Shown here: piece by piece, positions 23,252 through 35,401 of the stretch | Numbering within the stretch: position 1 is the stretch's first letter | Layout: every line of letters begins with the position of its first letter | DNA from: Henckelia pumila | Taxonomy: Eukaryota; Streptophyta; Magnoliopsida; Lamiales; Gesneriaceae | Direction of reading: 5' to 3' | Length of the DNA: 64,000 bases | Assembly: GCF_033568475.1 (NCBI RefSeq) | Contig: NC_133122.1 | Coordinates: forward strand, 14,884,763-14,948,762 | Made by a program: the position numbers and the translations under genes | Notes under the pieces: model-generated | Database searches by the model: none | The model's input: only the letters and a program-made list of their open reading frames with translations | What the model was told of the DNA's origin: nothing

Positions 23252-24523
23252 AATTGGAATAAAGTCGGGCTATGGACTATAAACTAAGCGCTTCTTGGGA
23301 GGCAACCCAAGCTAGTTGTTTTTTGCGTGTTTTTTATTTTATTTTAGTTGTTTTCCTTTTTATTATTTTTTATCATGAGGAAACTAGACATCAATAATGA
23401 TTTTGAATTGTGTAGGTGAAAAAGAATGGAGCTGAAAGAGTTTAGGAGCCACTCCTGATGAAGAGTTTTGAGTGATTAAGATGGTGCTGAGTACTGACGC
23501 TTGGTGCCTAAGGTATGTGTCCCTTGTTTTTAATGAATACTGTACATTGAGGACAATGCACAATTTAAGTTTGGGGTGGTATTTAAAAATTGTGAAAATT
23601 TGAAATTTTTTATGAGTTAGTTGGAGTTGAAGGCATGAAGTTGTAATTGTGTTGGCCTATGATGAAAATAAATTTTGTGTGCTGAAAAAGTTTATGTTAG
23701 CTATATTTAATCTTGAGTTCTCACATTTATGCACGAATGCCATGATTTTCGATACTCCTAGCAATTAGTAAAAAAATTATGTGGATTTGTGATGTGGATT
23801 AGAGGATTTGATTCTTAACTCTTGTGATTTTTATTTGAAACTAAAGTAGATTTTTAAGATCACAGAAGTGATTTAGGCGTTTTTTTTTTAATCTATTGAG
23901 TTTTTTAGCCATTCTATATTCATGAAAAATCCAAAACAAATTGAGTAGCTAAAAAGTTCAAAGAAAAGTAATGGCGGAAGGAAAGGTGAGGGGAGGCCTT
24001 GAAAATAAAAAAAATGGATTGAAATTCTAGTCCAAATACAAGGCATAAAGATGGATATGTATGGAGTAGAAGAAAGCCAAGACTAATGTCTGGCAATGCA
24101 AATAAAAAAATTTTAGTTACTCATAATCCTGCACAAATTGAAAATATTCAATTCCCTTTGCTTTGCATCATGAGTCCTTGTTTACATTGATATACATATG
24201 GATGCTTATCTCCTGCTGATTATACTTGAGCCTAATGTTAACCGAAAAAGTCCTGTTGATCTGTGTGAGTAAAAGTTGAACTTGGTTGAGAGTATTTTGA
24301 AACTTGAGGGCGGAGTTAATGATTTTATGAAGCTTACGGATTGCATGATTTTACCGAAAGTTAGGTGGGTAGATGAGATTGGCAAATCACACACACACAC
24401 GAGAACTCTTGAGAAAAATAGCCGACATGTGTATTGAATCTTGGAATGTATAAATTCGGAGGTCGACTATATTGCTCATTACTTTTTGCTCGGGACTAGC
24501 AAAATTCTAATTTTGGGGGGATT
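23252..24523 (+). other. 3' untranslated region of Athila unit B
   Basis: It parallels 17988-19262 closely, including GGGAGGCAACCC, the inner purine tract at about 23563-23580 (degraded to TTTGGGGTGG) and the outer tract TTTTGGGGGGAT before the LTR. No frame of note. Confidence 0.75.
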
Positions 24524-26046
24524 TGATAAGTGCATTTTATGCACTTAATTTATATATGATTTGACTTGGATTTTGTGATGTATCGAGTAAATATTATGCG
24601 TATTTGTTGTTGTTTTTGTGAGTTGCAAGGATTTAAAGAAAAGTAGCAAGAAGAAGCGGAAGGACGAATTATAGACAGCAAAGTTTACAAAATTACTGGA
24701 GCTTCTACAGACATCTAAATCCGATCTTCACCGTTCAAATTGAAGTTTTGGATGTTTTAAACTTGCTGTCAAAATTTCAGCTCGATCCGACGGCTAGAAC
24801 TTAAGATATGATTTTTTCAAGATTGCTGCGCGTTGGACAAAAGGCATAGCGCCCCAGCTCCTCATTGGGAGCGCTCCAGCGCTTCTCTGTAGCTCAGTAA
24901 AAGAATTTTTTTCGAAATTTCAGCGCCCCAGCTCTTGTTTTCAGCGCTCTAGCGCCCGTAATTTCATGTCTTAAGCGCCCTCCCGCCGTCTTTTGAGCGC
25001 TCCAGCACTAGACGTCCGTCATTGAAAAATAAAATACGAAACTTGAGCGCTCCAGCGCTGCGCAGTCTCCAAAAATATGAAAAGTCTTTAATCGAGTTTT
25101 AAAATGGATTTTATGTCTTATTCTGAAGGATACAAGGGTTTAGAGAGTTTTCCAGAGCATAAGACGGCTATTGAGAGTTTTGAAGTGCATAAGAGCTCGA
25201 GAATTTGGTACGAAGACTGAAGACAGCGGCATCCGACGACGGAGAAGCTTCATTCTAATTCGTTCTAGTTTCTCTTTGAACTCTATTTTTCTTAGTTTAT
25301 AGATTGTTGGAAAAACATGTTTTATTTGATTTTGAATTGCGTTATGAACTAATTTCTTAGTCTAGAGGTAGACGGATCTTGACTGGAAACCATGATTGAG
25401 ATATTTTGATTTATATATTTGAATTCTTCGCACAGTTTATTTGTGTTTTCCTGATTTTAATGCTTTCAATTTACTGGCCATAGATTGAATGGTATTTTAT
25501 TTAGAATCTATCACTCGAGAGAGGAGATTTTGAATACGATATAGGAAAATACATCTTTGGTGTTTATATTGTTCGAGAGGCATGTAACTCCATAAAAGTC
25601 ATTAGAAGAATTCTTGTGCTATTTACCGGATTTAATAATTGAACTTTGATAGAGATATTGAGTTTGTTATTGAATATGAATTTCTGCTTGACACTCGAGA
25701 GAGGTAGTAGAAAATAATAGAGATTCTTGGCTAATAAACTAGAAGAATTGATGATTGAACAATTATTAGAAATAAATTGTGGTGAACAGTCAAGTGAAGT
25801 CGAACCTCTAGCATTCTTCGCTTATTGAATTTTTCTCTCGTGAACTCGTGGTTATTTAGTTTTGTTTCTTGAAAATTTTAGTTTTATAAAATCAGATCAA
25901 TTTCGTAGCTCTACATAGGATTAGGATTTTATTAGTTACAAATATTTGATATAATATCATTTATTCATTCTCCGTGGGATCGACTTGGACTTAATTCCTA
26001 TATTATAACTTGACATCGTGCGCTTGCGAGCGAAAAACACGCAACA
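24524..26046 (+). repeat. 3' LTR of Athila unit B (1523 bp)
   Basis: It starts TGATAAGTGCATTTTATGCA, ends ACACGCAACA, and matches 19263-20776 throughout with scattered substitutions and small indels. It carries its own copy of the GCGC cluster. Confidence 0.93.
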
Positions 26047-26186
26047 AATATGAAATTATATAATTCAAAAACTGAAAATTGAACTAATAGCAGTAAAAAC
26101 CTATATTTTGAACGTCATTCAAAACATTTTCTAAAACATTTTGTTTTTATAAAAATAATGCTTGCTGACACGTACAAGTAGGCCTG
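26047..26186. other. AT-rich spacer, nothing recognised
   Basis: Simple AT-rich sequence between the Athila LTR and the hAT-like remnant. No frame or repeat. Confidence 0.5.
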
Positions 26187-26631
26187 TCAATTCAAGCCGG
26201 CCCGCCCGCTCCGCTTGATGCCGGCCCGAATTGATGGCGGTTTGGAAATACCCACCCAACCCAACCCGCCATGGGTTGTGTGTTGGGCGGGCCAACCCGC
26301 CAAAAGTTAATTTTTTTTAAAACTATGAATTTTTAAAAAAAAATCATACATAAACAATTATAAACGATATAAATATTTAAAAACTTATTTAAAAAAATAA
26401 ATCATTATAAGTAATATATATTTTTAAAATCAATCAATTAAACATAAATTATAATAAATCATTTTAGAGCTTATAATCATTTATAAAACATTTCAAACAA
26501 TATAAATTGTTCAAAACTTATCGGTCCAACATAAATATTTAAAATATTAATTATAATATAATTTTAAAAAATATTTTAAAAAATTGGCGGGCCGGACTGC
26601 ACTGTCTCGTGACCCATCTCCTGACAGGTCG
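26187..26631. mobile_element. Probable non-autonomous hAT-type remnant
   Basis: The left end AGGCCTGTCAATTCAAGCCG and the reverse complement of the right end (GGCGACCTGTCAGGAGATGG) share a CCTGTCA-type end, as in many plant hAT elements. GC-rich subterminal sequence (CCGGCCCGCC, AACCCGCC) sits at both ends around an AT-rich core with no frame. No clean 8-bp duplication was found, so the exact edges are uncertain. Confidence 0.42.
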
Positions 26632-27606
26632 CCAAAAGCATGATCCAACCCGCCTTAAAATAATGGCGGGACTGGTCGTGTCCTGGGAGGGTTGTGGGAG
26701 GTGATTAGGCTGCCCTTCCATATTTCACTTTTCTTCTTTATTTTTTTTTTCAAAAAAAGAAAATCAATTGAAAATTTGTAACCATTGATGTCGGTTTCTT
26801 ATGAATTTCTTAGGAGTCGGCGGAGTTTGGTCAAGTCATTGATATAATGATATCGGTTTCTTATGAATTTCCTTTCTTTTTTTGTTTTACCGAGAATCTA
26901 CAACTTTTGTCTTTCTATGCACATTAGATAAATCTCAGTGACAAACTAGTCAAAAAATGTTGGTAAAAAAAATCAAAAACTTAATCAATTACCAAATGAT
27001 TACTTACTTTATCAATTTGAACACCCTTGAAGCCATTTTTTATGAGATTTTTCGTTTAAAATAAGTAGTCCACATCACTATTCATAATAATTATATAATA
27101 AATACTTTGTATGAACGCGTCAAACAAGATGACTGGACAAATGATTACATAGTAGCACAAAATGGTATACGTTTTGCGTGATCTGTAAATTTTTTTTTAA
27201 AAGAAATTAAATTAAAGTTATCAAAACTTAATATTTAAGTGTTAGAAGAAAGAGATATATATAGAATTAAAGAGATTTATAAGTATGAAATTGAATGAAT
27301 AAAAGATATTTTCGGTATTATAAAAAAGTTGCACCAATGACCAATGTAACCAAAGTTGATTAATGTTAGTGTTTAGTAATAGATATATAATATTTTAATT
27401 TATATATAAACTGGTATTTTACTGTTGCAATGTTCGTAATACTATTTTATATAATTAATTATTAAAATTAATAAGTATGTGCATTTGGATACATTATTAA
27501 AATATAAATAAATTAAATAAATTATAGATCGTACAATTAGAAAAAATGTTTATTCTAAAAAGTTTGAAAAACTTAGCTTTCTTAAATACCACATTTGTTG
27601 TTGCAT
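26632..27606. other. AT-rich sequence left of the copia insertion, no gene seen
   Basis: No coding signal. The phrase TCGGTTTCTTATGAATTTC occurs twice (near 26791 and 26852). The stretch is continuous with 47212 onward before the copia element inserted. Confidence 0.5.
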
Positions 27607-27611
27607 GTAAA
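27607..27611. repeat. Left target-site duplication of the copia element (GTAAA)
   Basis: GTAAA here and at 47207-47211 flank the element exactly at its LTR ends, despite nearly 20 kb between them. Five bases is the copia norm. Confidence 0.88.
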
Positions 27612-29464
27612 TATTGGAACACGTTCTCGGATCTGTCAGATCTGATATCCGTAGCAGCGGAAGTTTAAAATTTTTATTTTCTAATCTGGAACGATTAAAA
27701 ATCGTGGGTATCAAATCTTTACGATTAAAACAAATAAGTAAAATAAAATAACAATTAAATTTTACCTCTCAAGTCTCAACTTGAGGTTATGGACTCTAAT
27801 AGATTACTCTGCTCTTCTTGTATATCCCAGGAACTGATGACTCGATCAACTCCTGAATCAGGTCCACGAACAGAAATCTAAACCCTCTGATAGACTGCAC
27901 TACAAAGTCTATCAGAAGTTTCTACGATGAGAATTAACAGATTTGATCTTTTAAACAAGACTGCAATTTCGAAAATTGCAGACTGGAATTTTCGAACACA
28001 GAGGAGGAAGGGGGCGGCCGAAAAACCCTAGGGAGAGAGCTCTCTAGGTTTCGAAAATTATGAGCTGTTCATTCTAATTTCTGTACTGCAATAACTTATT
28101 TATAACATGGACTGCTAACAGCTTAGGGCCCATTAGTCATAAGTTCAAGTCTGACAAGCAAAGCCCGCATGTTCAGAAATTAATATAAAATTCATCGTGA
28201 CTTAATTTGACAAACCAATTTTACCAATATGTACAGAAAACTTTTCTGTACATTTTAAAGTCAAGATAAATTTTCTGAATCCGAATTCAGTGGTTTCCAA
28301 AAATGGCATCCCTATGTCATTTTAGGAAATCTCACTCCCTCTACTCATTAATAAGAAGTCCTAATTCTCATTCGCTAAATTTAACTCACTAATATTAATT
28401 ATCTCAACGGGGATTAGAAATCTATTACTTGTGTAATCCTCAATGGTTCAGGGATACAGCTAGTCGTGGGCCCACAACTCCTTTGTGACTCGGAACAACA
28501 ATTTCCGACTTGCCCATTGAATCATGGTAAGAGCGCCTAGCAACATCGCCCCATGATTCCCTAGGTATCACTGATAGTGCCTGCAAGAACCAGTGGGTTT
28601 TGGTTAGCGTACAGTACGGTCCCTTCATCCATATATCCCGATCGAATCAACAACCTTTGGTATATCGAGAGTCGTTCGAGATTCGATAACTATGCAATAC
28701 TTTTTGAAGATCAAATAGTGACATTGCATGTGCAACTGGGAAACCAAGTAACCTAAAACACATCATGTACTCTGGCCAGATATTTGTCACACTAATATCT
28801 CCTCAGATCGCATAGGATATCCACACTCGCAAGAGTGTGGTGAATCCTTGACAACAAAGAATTGACTCCTATATGTGTTGTAACTGTATCCAATATTGAC
28901 ACCTGATGACCCTCATATAGTCGGTAAACGAGTCAAAGTACAGTACTAGCATATAGAGTCTCCATGATGTTTCAAGTAGTAAGGACTAATGACGTACAAC
29001 CAAAACCACGGACTTTTCCACTAAATTAATGAAAACCACTTGGAAAGTCCAAATAGGGTGTTCGATCATTCATCCAATGAATATCCATTTGCATGCTTCG
29101 AACATCTCTATGTTCCATACCAATGAAACGTGGTACTCGGCATTACAAATGCTAGTCTCAATCTTGAGCGATCCTTATCCTTATTGCGGACGGCTCAATT
29201 GACTAGGAACTGGTTTAGAATATACAGTGATTACAAGATGTGTTTCATGATAGTCATCCATATCCACTATCACATCTAGCATGCACTTTAGTATATTCAA
29301 AGTCTTTATCTAAACATCGTATAGCACGTCACAACATAACAATATGATAAAAGATAAAGTAAACGCCAATACAAAGTGTAAATTATATTAAACAAAGATT
29401 GTTTAAAAATATAGTCAAAAAGGCACTTAGCCACAAGTTGGCTTGCAGGACACTCACTCTTTCA
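27612..29464 (-). repeat. 3' LTR of the copia element (1853 bp)
   Basis: The minus strand begins TGAAAGAGTGAGTG at 29464 and ends CCAATA at 27612, where the partner LTR ends CCAACA (a G-to-A change in the terminus). It matches 35069-35401 plus 45685-47206 throughout. Confidence 0.93.
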
Positions 29465-29478
29465 ATCTCACACTTGCC
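29465..29478 (-). other. Polypurine tract of the copia element
   Basis: Minus-strand GGGCAAGTGTGAGAT directly precedes the 3' LTR. GGGCAAGTGGGAGATTG is the usual form in plant copia elements, so one G appears changed to T. Confidence 0.82.
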
Positions 29479-32400
29479 CTAAAGCCAACTAGTCATACTA
29501 CGTAGTCCCATTGCTTCGCAATGTTTGTCAAATAATGGTCCGGGCAAGGGCTTAGTAACTGGATCAGCGATATTGTCTGCAGAGACCACTCTCTCGATAG
29601 CAATGTCTCCTCTTTCCATGATCTCCCGGATAATGTGGTATTTTCTCAGTATGTGTTTGGATCTTTGATGAGACCTTGGTTTCTTTTCCTGAGCAACGAC
29701 ACCAGTGTTGTCACAGTACACCGAGACTAGACCAACAGCTTCAGGAATGACCCCCAAGTCTTGGACGAAATTTCTCATCCAAACGGCCTCTTTAGCAGCA
29801 GCTGATGCTGCAATGTACTCTGCCTCAGTGGTGGAATCCGTTGTGGTGTCCTGCTTGGAACTCTTCCAAGAGACAGCACCGCTATTGAGCATGAATACAA
29901 ATCCAGAGGTTGATTTCAAGTCATCCACGTCGCTTTGGAAGCAAGATTCGGTATAGCCTTCCAATTTCAATTCTCTTCCCCCATAAACCATGAATATATT
30001 CTTAGTCCTTCTCAAGTACTTAAGAATATCCTTCACAGCTTTCCAATGCATTTGACCGGGGTTGGCCTGATATCTGCTCGTGACACTCAGAGCAAAGGCT
30101 ACATCCGGTCTGGTAGATATCATCACATATTCACATACATGATACTACCTATAGCTGACGCATATGGTATGTGTGTCATTTTCTCTATCTCTTCGTCAGT
30201 CTTGGGAGACATTGACTTGGATAAAGAAACTCCATGACACATAGGTAGATGAGTCCTATCATTCTCTTAGACCTATCTCTATAGATCTGTATTCCTAGAA
30301 TATAGGATGCCTAACCCAAGTCCTTCATCGAAAATATACCTGATAACCATATCTTTGTCGACTACAACATCCCTACATCATTTCCAATGAGTAGGATTTC
30401 GTCAACATAGAGCACTAAGAATGTCACAGCATCCTTAACTACTTTCTTGTACACGCACGGTTCCTCCGGGTTCTTGATGAAACCAAAGTCTTTTATTGTT
30501 TCATCAAATTTCTGGTTCCAACTTCTTGACGCCTTTTTTAGACCATAAATTGATCTCTGAAGCTTGCATACCTTATGCTCGCTTTCCATGGATGTGAATC
30601 CCTCGGGCTGCATCATATAGATCTCTTCCTTAATGTTTCCATTAAGGAACGCAGTCTTCACATTCATTTGCCATATCTCATAGTCATACCATGCTGCTAT
30701 GGAAATTAAGATTCTTATGGACTTGAACATTGCGACTGGTGAAAAGGTTTTATCATAGTCAACACCTTGTCTTTGTGTATAACCTTTTTGCGACCAATCG
30801 TGCCTTGTAGGTCAGCACCTTACCATCAGGCCCAAGTTTTCTATTGTAGATCCATTTACACCCTATAGGAACAATTCCATCGGGAGGATCTACTAAAGAC
30901 CAAACTTGGTTTGCATGCATGGAGTCTATTTCATACTGCATGGCTTCAAGCCATAAATTCGAATCGGCATCAGAAATTGCTTCCTTGAAGTTTCTTGTAT
31001 CACATCCAATGATGGGTTCACTTTGATCCCCTTCAAGTAGGAGATTAAGTCGAACAGGAGGTCTAGTAGCCCTTTCAGATTTCCTAAGAAGTGGCGTGTC
31101 ATTTATTGGTTCCTGAGGTGTGGGATCGTTATTTTGTATTTCGGGTTCTTGTCGAACTTTTTCGAGTTCCATCATCTTGCCTTTTATTTCAAGTAAGAAC
31201 TCCTTCTCCAGGAAGGTGGCATTCCTAGAAACAAACACTTTTGTTTCAGTAGGATGATAGAAGTAATATCCGATCGAATTCTTCGGATACCCTACAAAAT
31301 AACACAAGGTGGATCGACTATCCAACTTATCTCCCACTGTCTGCTTCACGTAAGCATGACATCCCCAAATCCTTAAGTACGAATACTTAGGAGTTTTGCC
31401 AGTCCATAATTCATATGGAGTTTTATTTACTGCTTTAGTGTGGACATTGTTCAACAACAATACCGCCGTTTCAAGTGCATAGCCCCAAAACGAAAGTGGG
31501 AGCTCAATGAAGCTCATCATAGATCGAACCATGTCCAACAGAGTTCGATTACGACTCTCTGCTACACCATTAAGCTGAGGTGTGGCAGGAGGAGTCCACT
31601 GAGAAAGAATTCCATTTTCTTTCAGATAGTCTAAAAGTTCCGTGCTCAAGTATTCACCGCCTCGATCAGATCGAAGTGCTTTAATACTTTTACCTAGCTG
31701 GTTTTCTACTTCAGTCTTGAATTCTTTGAACTTTTCAAATGATTGAGACTTATATTTCATTAAATATAAATACCCATATCTTGAATAATCATCAGTAAAG
31801 GTAATAAAGTAGGTGTGACCATATTTAGCACCAATACTAAATGGTCCACAAACATCTGTATGAATCAAATCCAATAGATTTTGACTACGCTCAGGCTTTC
31901 CCTTAAAAGGTGTTTTAGTCATTTTTCCTTTCAGGCAAGACTCACAAGTAGGTAGAGAGTTTATATCTGATATATCAAACATGCCCTCTCCCACTAGTTT
32001 GTTCATCCTCCGTGAGGAAATATGGCCTAGCCTAGCATGCCAAAGGTTTGCCGGGTTTTGACTATCGTTTTTCATTTTTATTGTTGTTACCAGTTTATCA
32101 ACATAATTAACTGGAACGTCTTTTAATTTCAAGTTATATAGATCATTTTCAAGTTGTCCATATCCAATCAAGCATTCATTCTTGTAAATATTGCAAATCT
32201 CATTCACAAAATTGCAATAAAAATCATCTCTATCAAGTATAGAAACAGAAATAATGTTTTTAACCAAATCTGGTACAAATAAAACATCTCTCAGAAATAA
32301 CTTAAAATTGTTCTGCAAAATTAAATAAACATCTCCCACAGCTTTGGCCTCAACTCTGGAACCATTTCCGAGCCTCAACTGGGTCTCACCCATCCTCAGC

Positions 32401-32489
32401 CTACGACTTCTTGACATCATGCAAATCATTGCAAATATGAGATCCACATCCGGTATCCAATACCCAAAAAGTAGTATTAAGTGAAACAT
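29479..32489 (-). pseudogene. Decayed copia pol: integrase, reverse transcriptase, RNase H
   Basis: The minus-strand order is protease end, integrase zinc finger (WHARLGHISSRRMNKL followed by CESCLKGK), integrase core with D (LIHTDVCGPF), D (ALRSDRGGEY) and E (NGVAESRNRTLLDM), then RT and RNase H. One extra A in an A run near 30785 shifts the RT frame. RT continues at 30362-30730 and its catalytic motif reads YVDE, not YVDD. RNase H (29479-30126) has GYTESCFQSD where GYTDSDF is expected, losing two acidic residues. The segment 30127-30361 is broken by stops. The C-terminus SADNIADPVTKPL is typical of copia. The changes at both active sites mean no activity even if frames were read through. 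Confidence 0.93.
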
Positions 32490-33336
32490 TTATTTCAATA
32501 TAAAACATACCCTTTGCAGTTCGCAACTGCTCGAGATATTCTTTGCAGTTACGCTTCCAGTGACCGGGTTTCTTGCAGTGATGGAAAACATCTTCAAACT
32601 TGTCCATGTTAGAAGCTTTGGTCTTGTGTTTCTTCTTGGGCCCAGTTTTCTTGGGTGGAGCAGAACGTTTCTTACCCTTTGCACTTGACCCCTTCTTCGT
32701 AGAAGAAGAGGAGCCCACCAAGAGAACCGGTTTATCCTTCTTGAATGTGGCCTCATAAGTGACAAGCATATTGACCATTTTTTCAAAGGTGGCCTCTATC
32801 TTGTTCATATTAAAGTTCACCACAAAATCGTCAAACGATGAAGGAAGATAAAGAAGCAGTAAGTCCGCACACAATTCGTGCTCCAACGTCAACTCGAGAG
32901 TCACCAATTTTTCAATGAGCCAAATCATGTATACCCCATGCTCACGGACCAAAGTCCCATCTCGCATGCGGCATGTCATTAGCTCTTTGACAGTGGCATA
33001 CCGCTTAGATCTCGACTGAGCTCCAAAAAGTTTCTTGAGGGTCTTGTGAATGTTAGCAGCATTCACTGCATCCTCAAATCGCCTCTGAAGTTCGTCAGAC
33101 ATCAAAGCCTGCATGTAGCATTTGGCCTTGATATCATGGTCCCACCATTTATCAAGTTTGACCAACTCTTCCGGACTCACATCAGTCGGGGCTTCCTTCG
33201 GAGGAGACTTTTCTAACACGTAGAAAATCTTTTCCGAGCATAGGACAATCTTCAACTTACGGAACCATTCCGTATAGTTCGCGGCAGTCAGTTTGTTTTG
33301 TTCGAGAATGAAAAAGAGTGGATTACGCGAATTCAT
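32401..33336 (-). pseudogene. Copia gag and protease start, frameshifted
   Basis: The start is the minus-strand ATG at 33336 (MNSRNPLFFILEQNKLTAAN). The Gag core follows (YTEWFRKLKIVL, then WWDHDIKAKCYMQALMSDEL, then LTLEHELCADLLLLYLPSSF), a basic linker of KK and SS runs, a zinc knuckle, and the protease active-site region WVLDTGCGSHIC. The knuckle reads VFHHCKKPGHWKRNC and lacks the first Cys of CX2C. The frame ends at 32401; pol resumes in another frame from about 32410, so a frameshift lies within the protease. In copia, gag and pol normally form one polyprotein. Confidence 0.9.
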
Positions 33337-35055
33337 TATAACGATATACTGGAAAAAAAACAGACAATAATCAGTGATTGTTTAATTAATTTACTAAGAC
33401 ATAAAATAAGGCGAGATTAATTTTATGAATTACTCTCCCACTATTTTTACGATTTCACCACTCTCTAGTAAAAACGAAAAAACCATTTTTTTTAGTAGGA
33501 ACATGGAGCCCAATTTACAAATTATAGTTCCGAATAAAATCAGCCAATTATAATTTTAAAAAGGTAGAGTTAAATTGCTGCTATAGCAACCTCCATGTTT
33601 TTACCTCATATCCAATAAAGGGCCCAATAATATGACGTCGTTTAAAGTGATATGTCAAGTTGACCCATCAATATTAAGTTGTGATGGACGGTCGCCATGT
33701 GGACCCCAATAATATGAGGTGATCTCATGGGAGTTCCACCCAACTTACAACAATTGTCTACTCAATGCACAGCTTTTCGGCGAACGGACCTTCCCAATAA
33801 TATGAGATAGACCACGTTCGCGGGTAGCATCTATCATGCATTGATAGTTGATGGAAGGTTGTAAAATATAAACTATATTTAATTTCCATTTTATTAAACT
33901 TGATATTAATTTTAAATCATATTTAAAATGAAAGATTTTAATTTTAAAATTTGTCTCATCATTTAATAAATTTATATGCTTGCAGGATTCATGCAATTTA
34001 GTCTAAACATGCATACAACAATAATATCAAATATTAAATAAAGGATGATCGATGCCTAGATCTAATCGACCCGTGGTTGCCAATCACGAGTCTAAGTCCA
34101 ATCCTAGGTGATATGCAAGTATGCAATGCAATCCTATTACATTGAGCTTCCAATTTACATTTATTCGGTCTTTATGTCTGCTGGGCCCACCATTGTCTTC
34201 AAATCTTTATCTCCCACTAAGTCTAATAAATTTACAATAAATTTCAATGACAAGTAGGGGATACATATTTAAGGGTGGGAACGGGCCATAAACCAGGCCC
34301 ACTTTTATTACAAATGAAAAATCAAATTGGGTCATAATACAAGCTCATTAATAAAACCCAACAACAATAATAAAAACCAAATGTAAACAACCTAGCATAC
34401 ACTTAAAAATTTGGTCATGACAATCGATCATCCTTTTATCCAATTATTTAATTCAATTAAATGATTGGATAACATGCAATTCAAGATGACAATAAATATA
34501 AATAGATAAAAATCAGATTTTATACATAAAATCTCATTTTATATATAAAATCATATTTTATCTAATTTATCCATAAAATCATATTTTATACATAACATCT
34601 AGTTATATATATAAAATCATATTTTATAATCAATTGTACCAAAATAATTAATTTTCATAAAATTTAATTTATTGGATTAAATTTATAAATTTTCAAAAAT
34701 TCAAAATTTATCCAAAAATTAATTTTCTTAAAATTTTGGGTTCAAACAATTTTGACCCATTGCCTCGTGGACCAATCGAAACGATTTTCGATCGGGCCAA
34801 AAACTGGGCCCAACAACTATTAGCGGGCCGAAATTCAAAATTCAAAAAAAAATAAAATTTTAATTTTTCTGGGCTGCCCGGGACGATCCCGGGCAGCCCC
34901 CGACTATCGGGGGCCCAGCTCCGCTGCTGGGCCGCCGAGTGCGGCCCAGCAGGGCAGCGGGTAGCTCCAAATTTTTTTTTTTTCGTTTTGTTTTCCGAAA
35001 AATCTAGGCTTTGTACAATCGATAAATTTTAATCGTTAGATCCGAGAGCAACCTG
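33337..35055 (-). other. Copia 5' leader (about 1.7 kb), non-coding
   Basis: It lies between PBS and gag on the minus strand. Mostly AT-rich, with no frame of note; unusually long for a copia leader. It carries repeats of the type AATATGA(G/C) with CACCAT phrases near 33600-33810, copies of ATAAAATC(T/A)(C/T)ATTTTAT near 34515-34625, and a GC-rich hairpin cluster at 34871-34952 close to the PBS. Confidence 0.75.
34871..34952 (-). repeat. Cluster of perfect GC-rich hairpins in the copia leader
   Basis: GGGCTGCCCGGGA (34871-34883) and its exact reverse complement (34887-34899) are separated by three bases. CTGCTGGGCCGC (34924-34935) pairs exactly with 34941-34952 around a 5-base loop. GGCCCAGC at 34912-34919 offers an alternative partner for the second arm. 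They lie about 105-185 nt downstream of the PBS in the genomic RNA, where packaging or dimerisation structures often sit. Confidence 0.8.
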
Positions 35056-35067
35056 GCTCTGATACCA
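35056..35067 (-). other. Primer binding site of the copia element
   Basis: Minus-strand TGGTATCAGAGC, the exact complement form of initiator Met tRNA used by most plant copia elements, one base after the LTR end. Confidence 0.92.
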
Positions 35068-35068
35068 C

Positions 35069-35401
35069 TGTTGGAACACGTTCTCGGATCTGTCAGATCT
35101 GATACCCGTAGCAGCGGAAGTTTAAAATTTTTATTTTCTAATCTGGAACGATTCCTGATCGTGGGTATCAAATCCTTACAATTAAAACAAATAAGTAAAA
35201 TAAAATAACAATTAAATTTTACCTCTCAAGTCTCAACTTGAGGTTATGGACTCCAACAGATTACTCTGCTCTTCTTGTATATCCCAGGAACTGATGACTC
35301 GATCAACTCCTGAATCACGTCCACGAACAAAAATCTAAACCCTCTGATAGTCTGCACTAGAAAGTCTATCAGAAGTTTCTACGATGAGAATTAACAGATT
35401 T
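35069..35401 (-). repeat. 5' LTR of the copia element, part next to the PBS
   Basis: It starts TGTTGGAACACG and matches 27612 onward. It breaks off at AACAGATTT, where Tekay-2 begins; the remainder continues at 45685-47206. Confidence 0.93.

Larger units (their letters stand above)
19263..26046 (+). mobile_element. Athila unit B: complete LTR-gag-protease-LTR element lacking RT and integrase
   Basis: Both LTRs (19263-20776 and 24524-26046), a PBS, a gag-protease region and a PPT are present, but no pol beyond protease. The body is about 6.8 kb. The right flank is AATAT; the left flank is the internal region of unit A, so there is no target duplication for the pair. The order internal-LTR-internal-LTR implies an unequal crossover between elements. 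Being non-autonomous, it would need RT and integrase in trans. Confidence 0.9.

Noticed and set aside
33745-33996. Minus-strand frame in the copia leader
   Set aside because: Short, no similarity recognised, in a non-coding leader.
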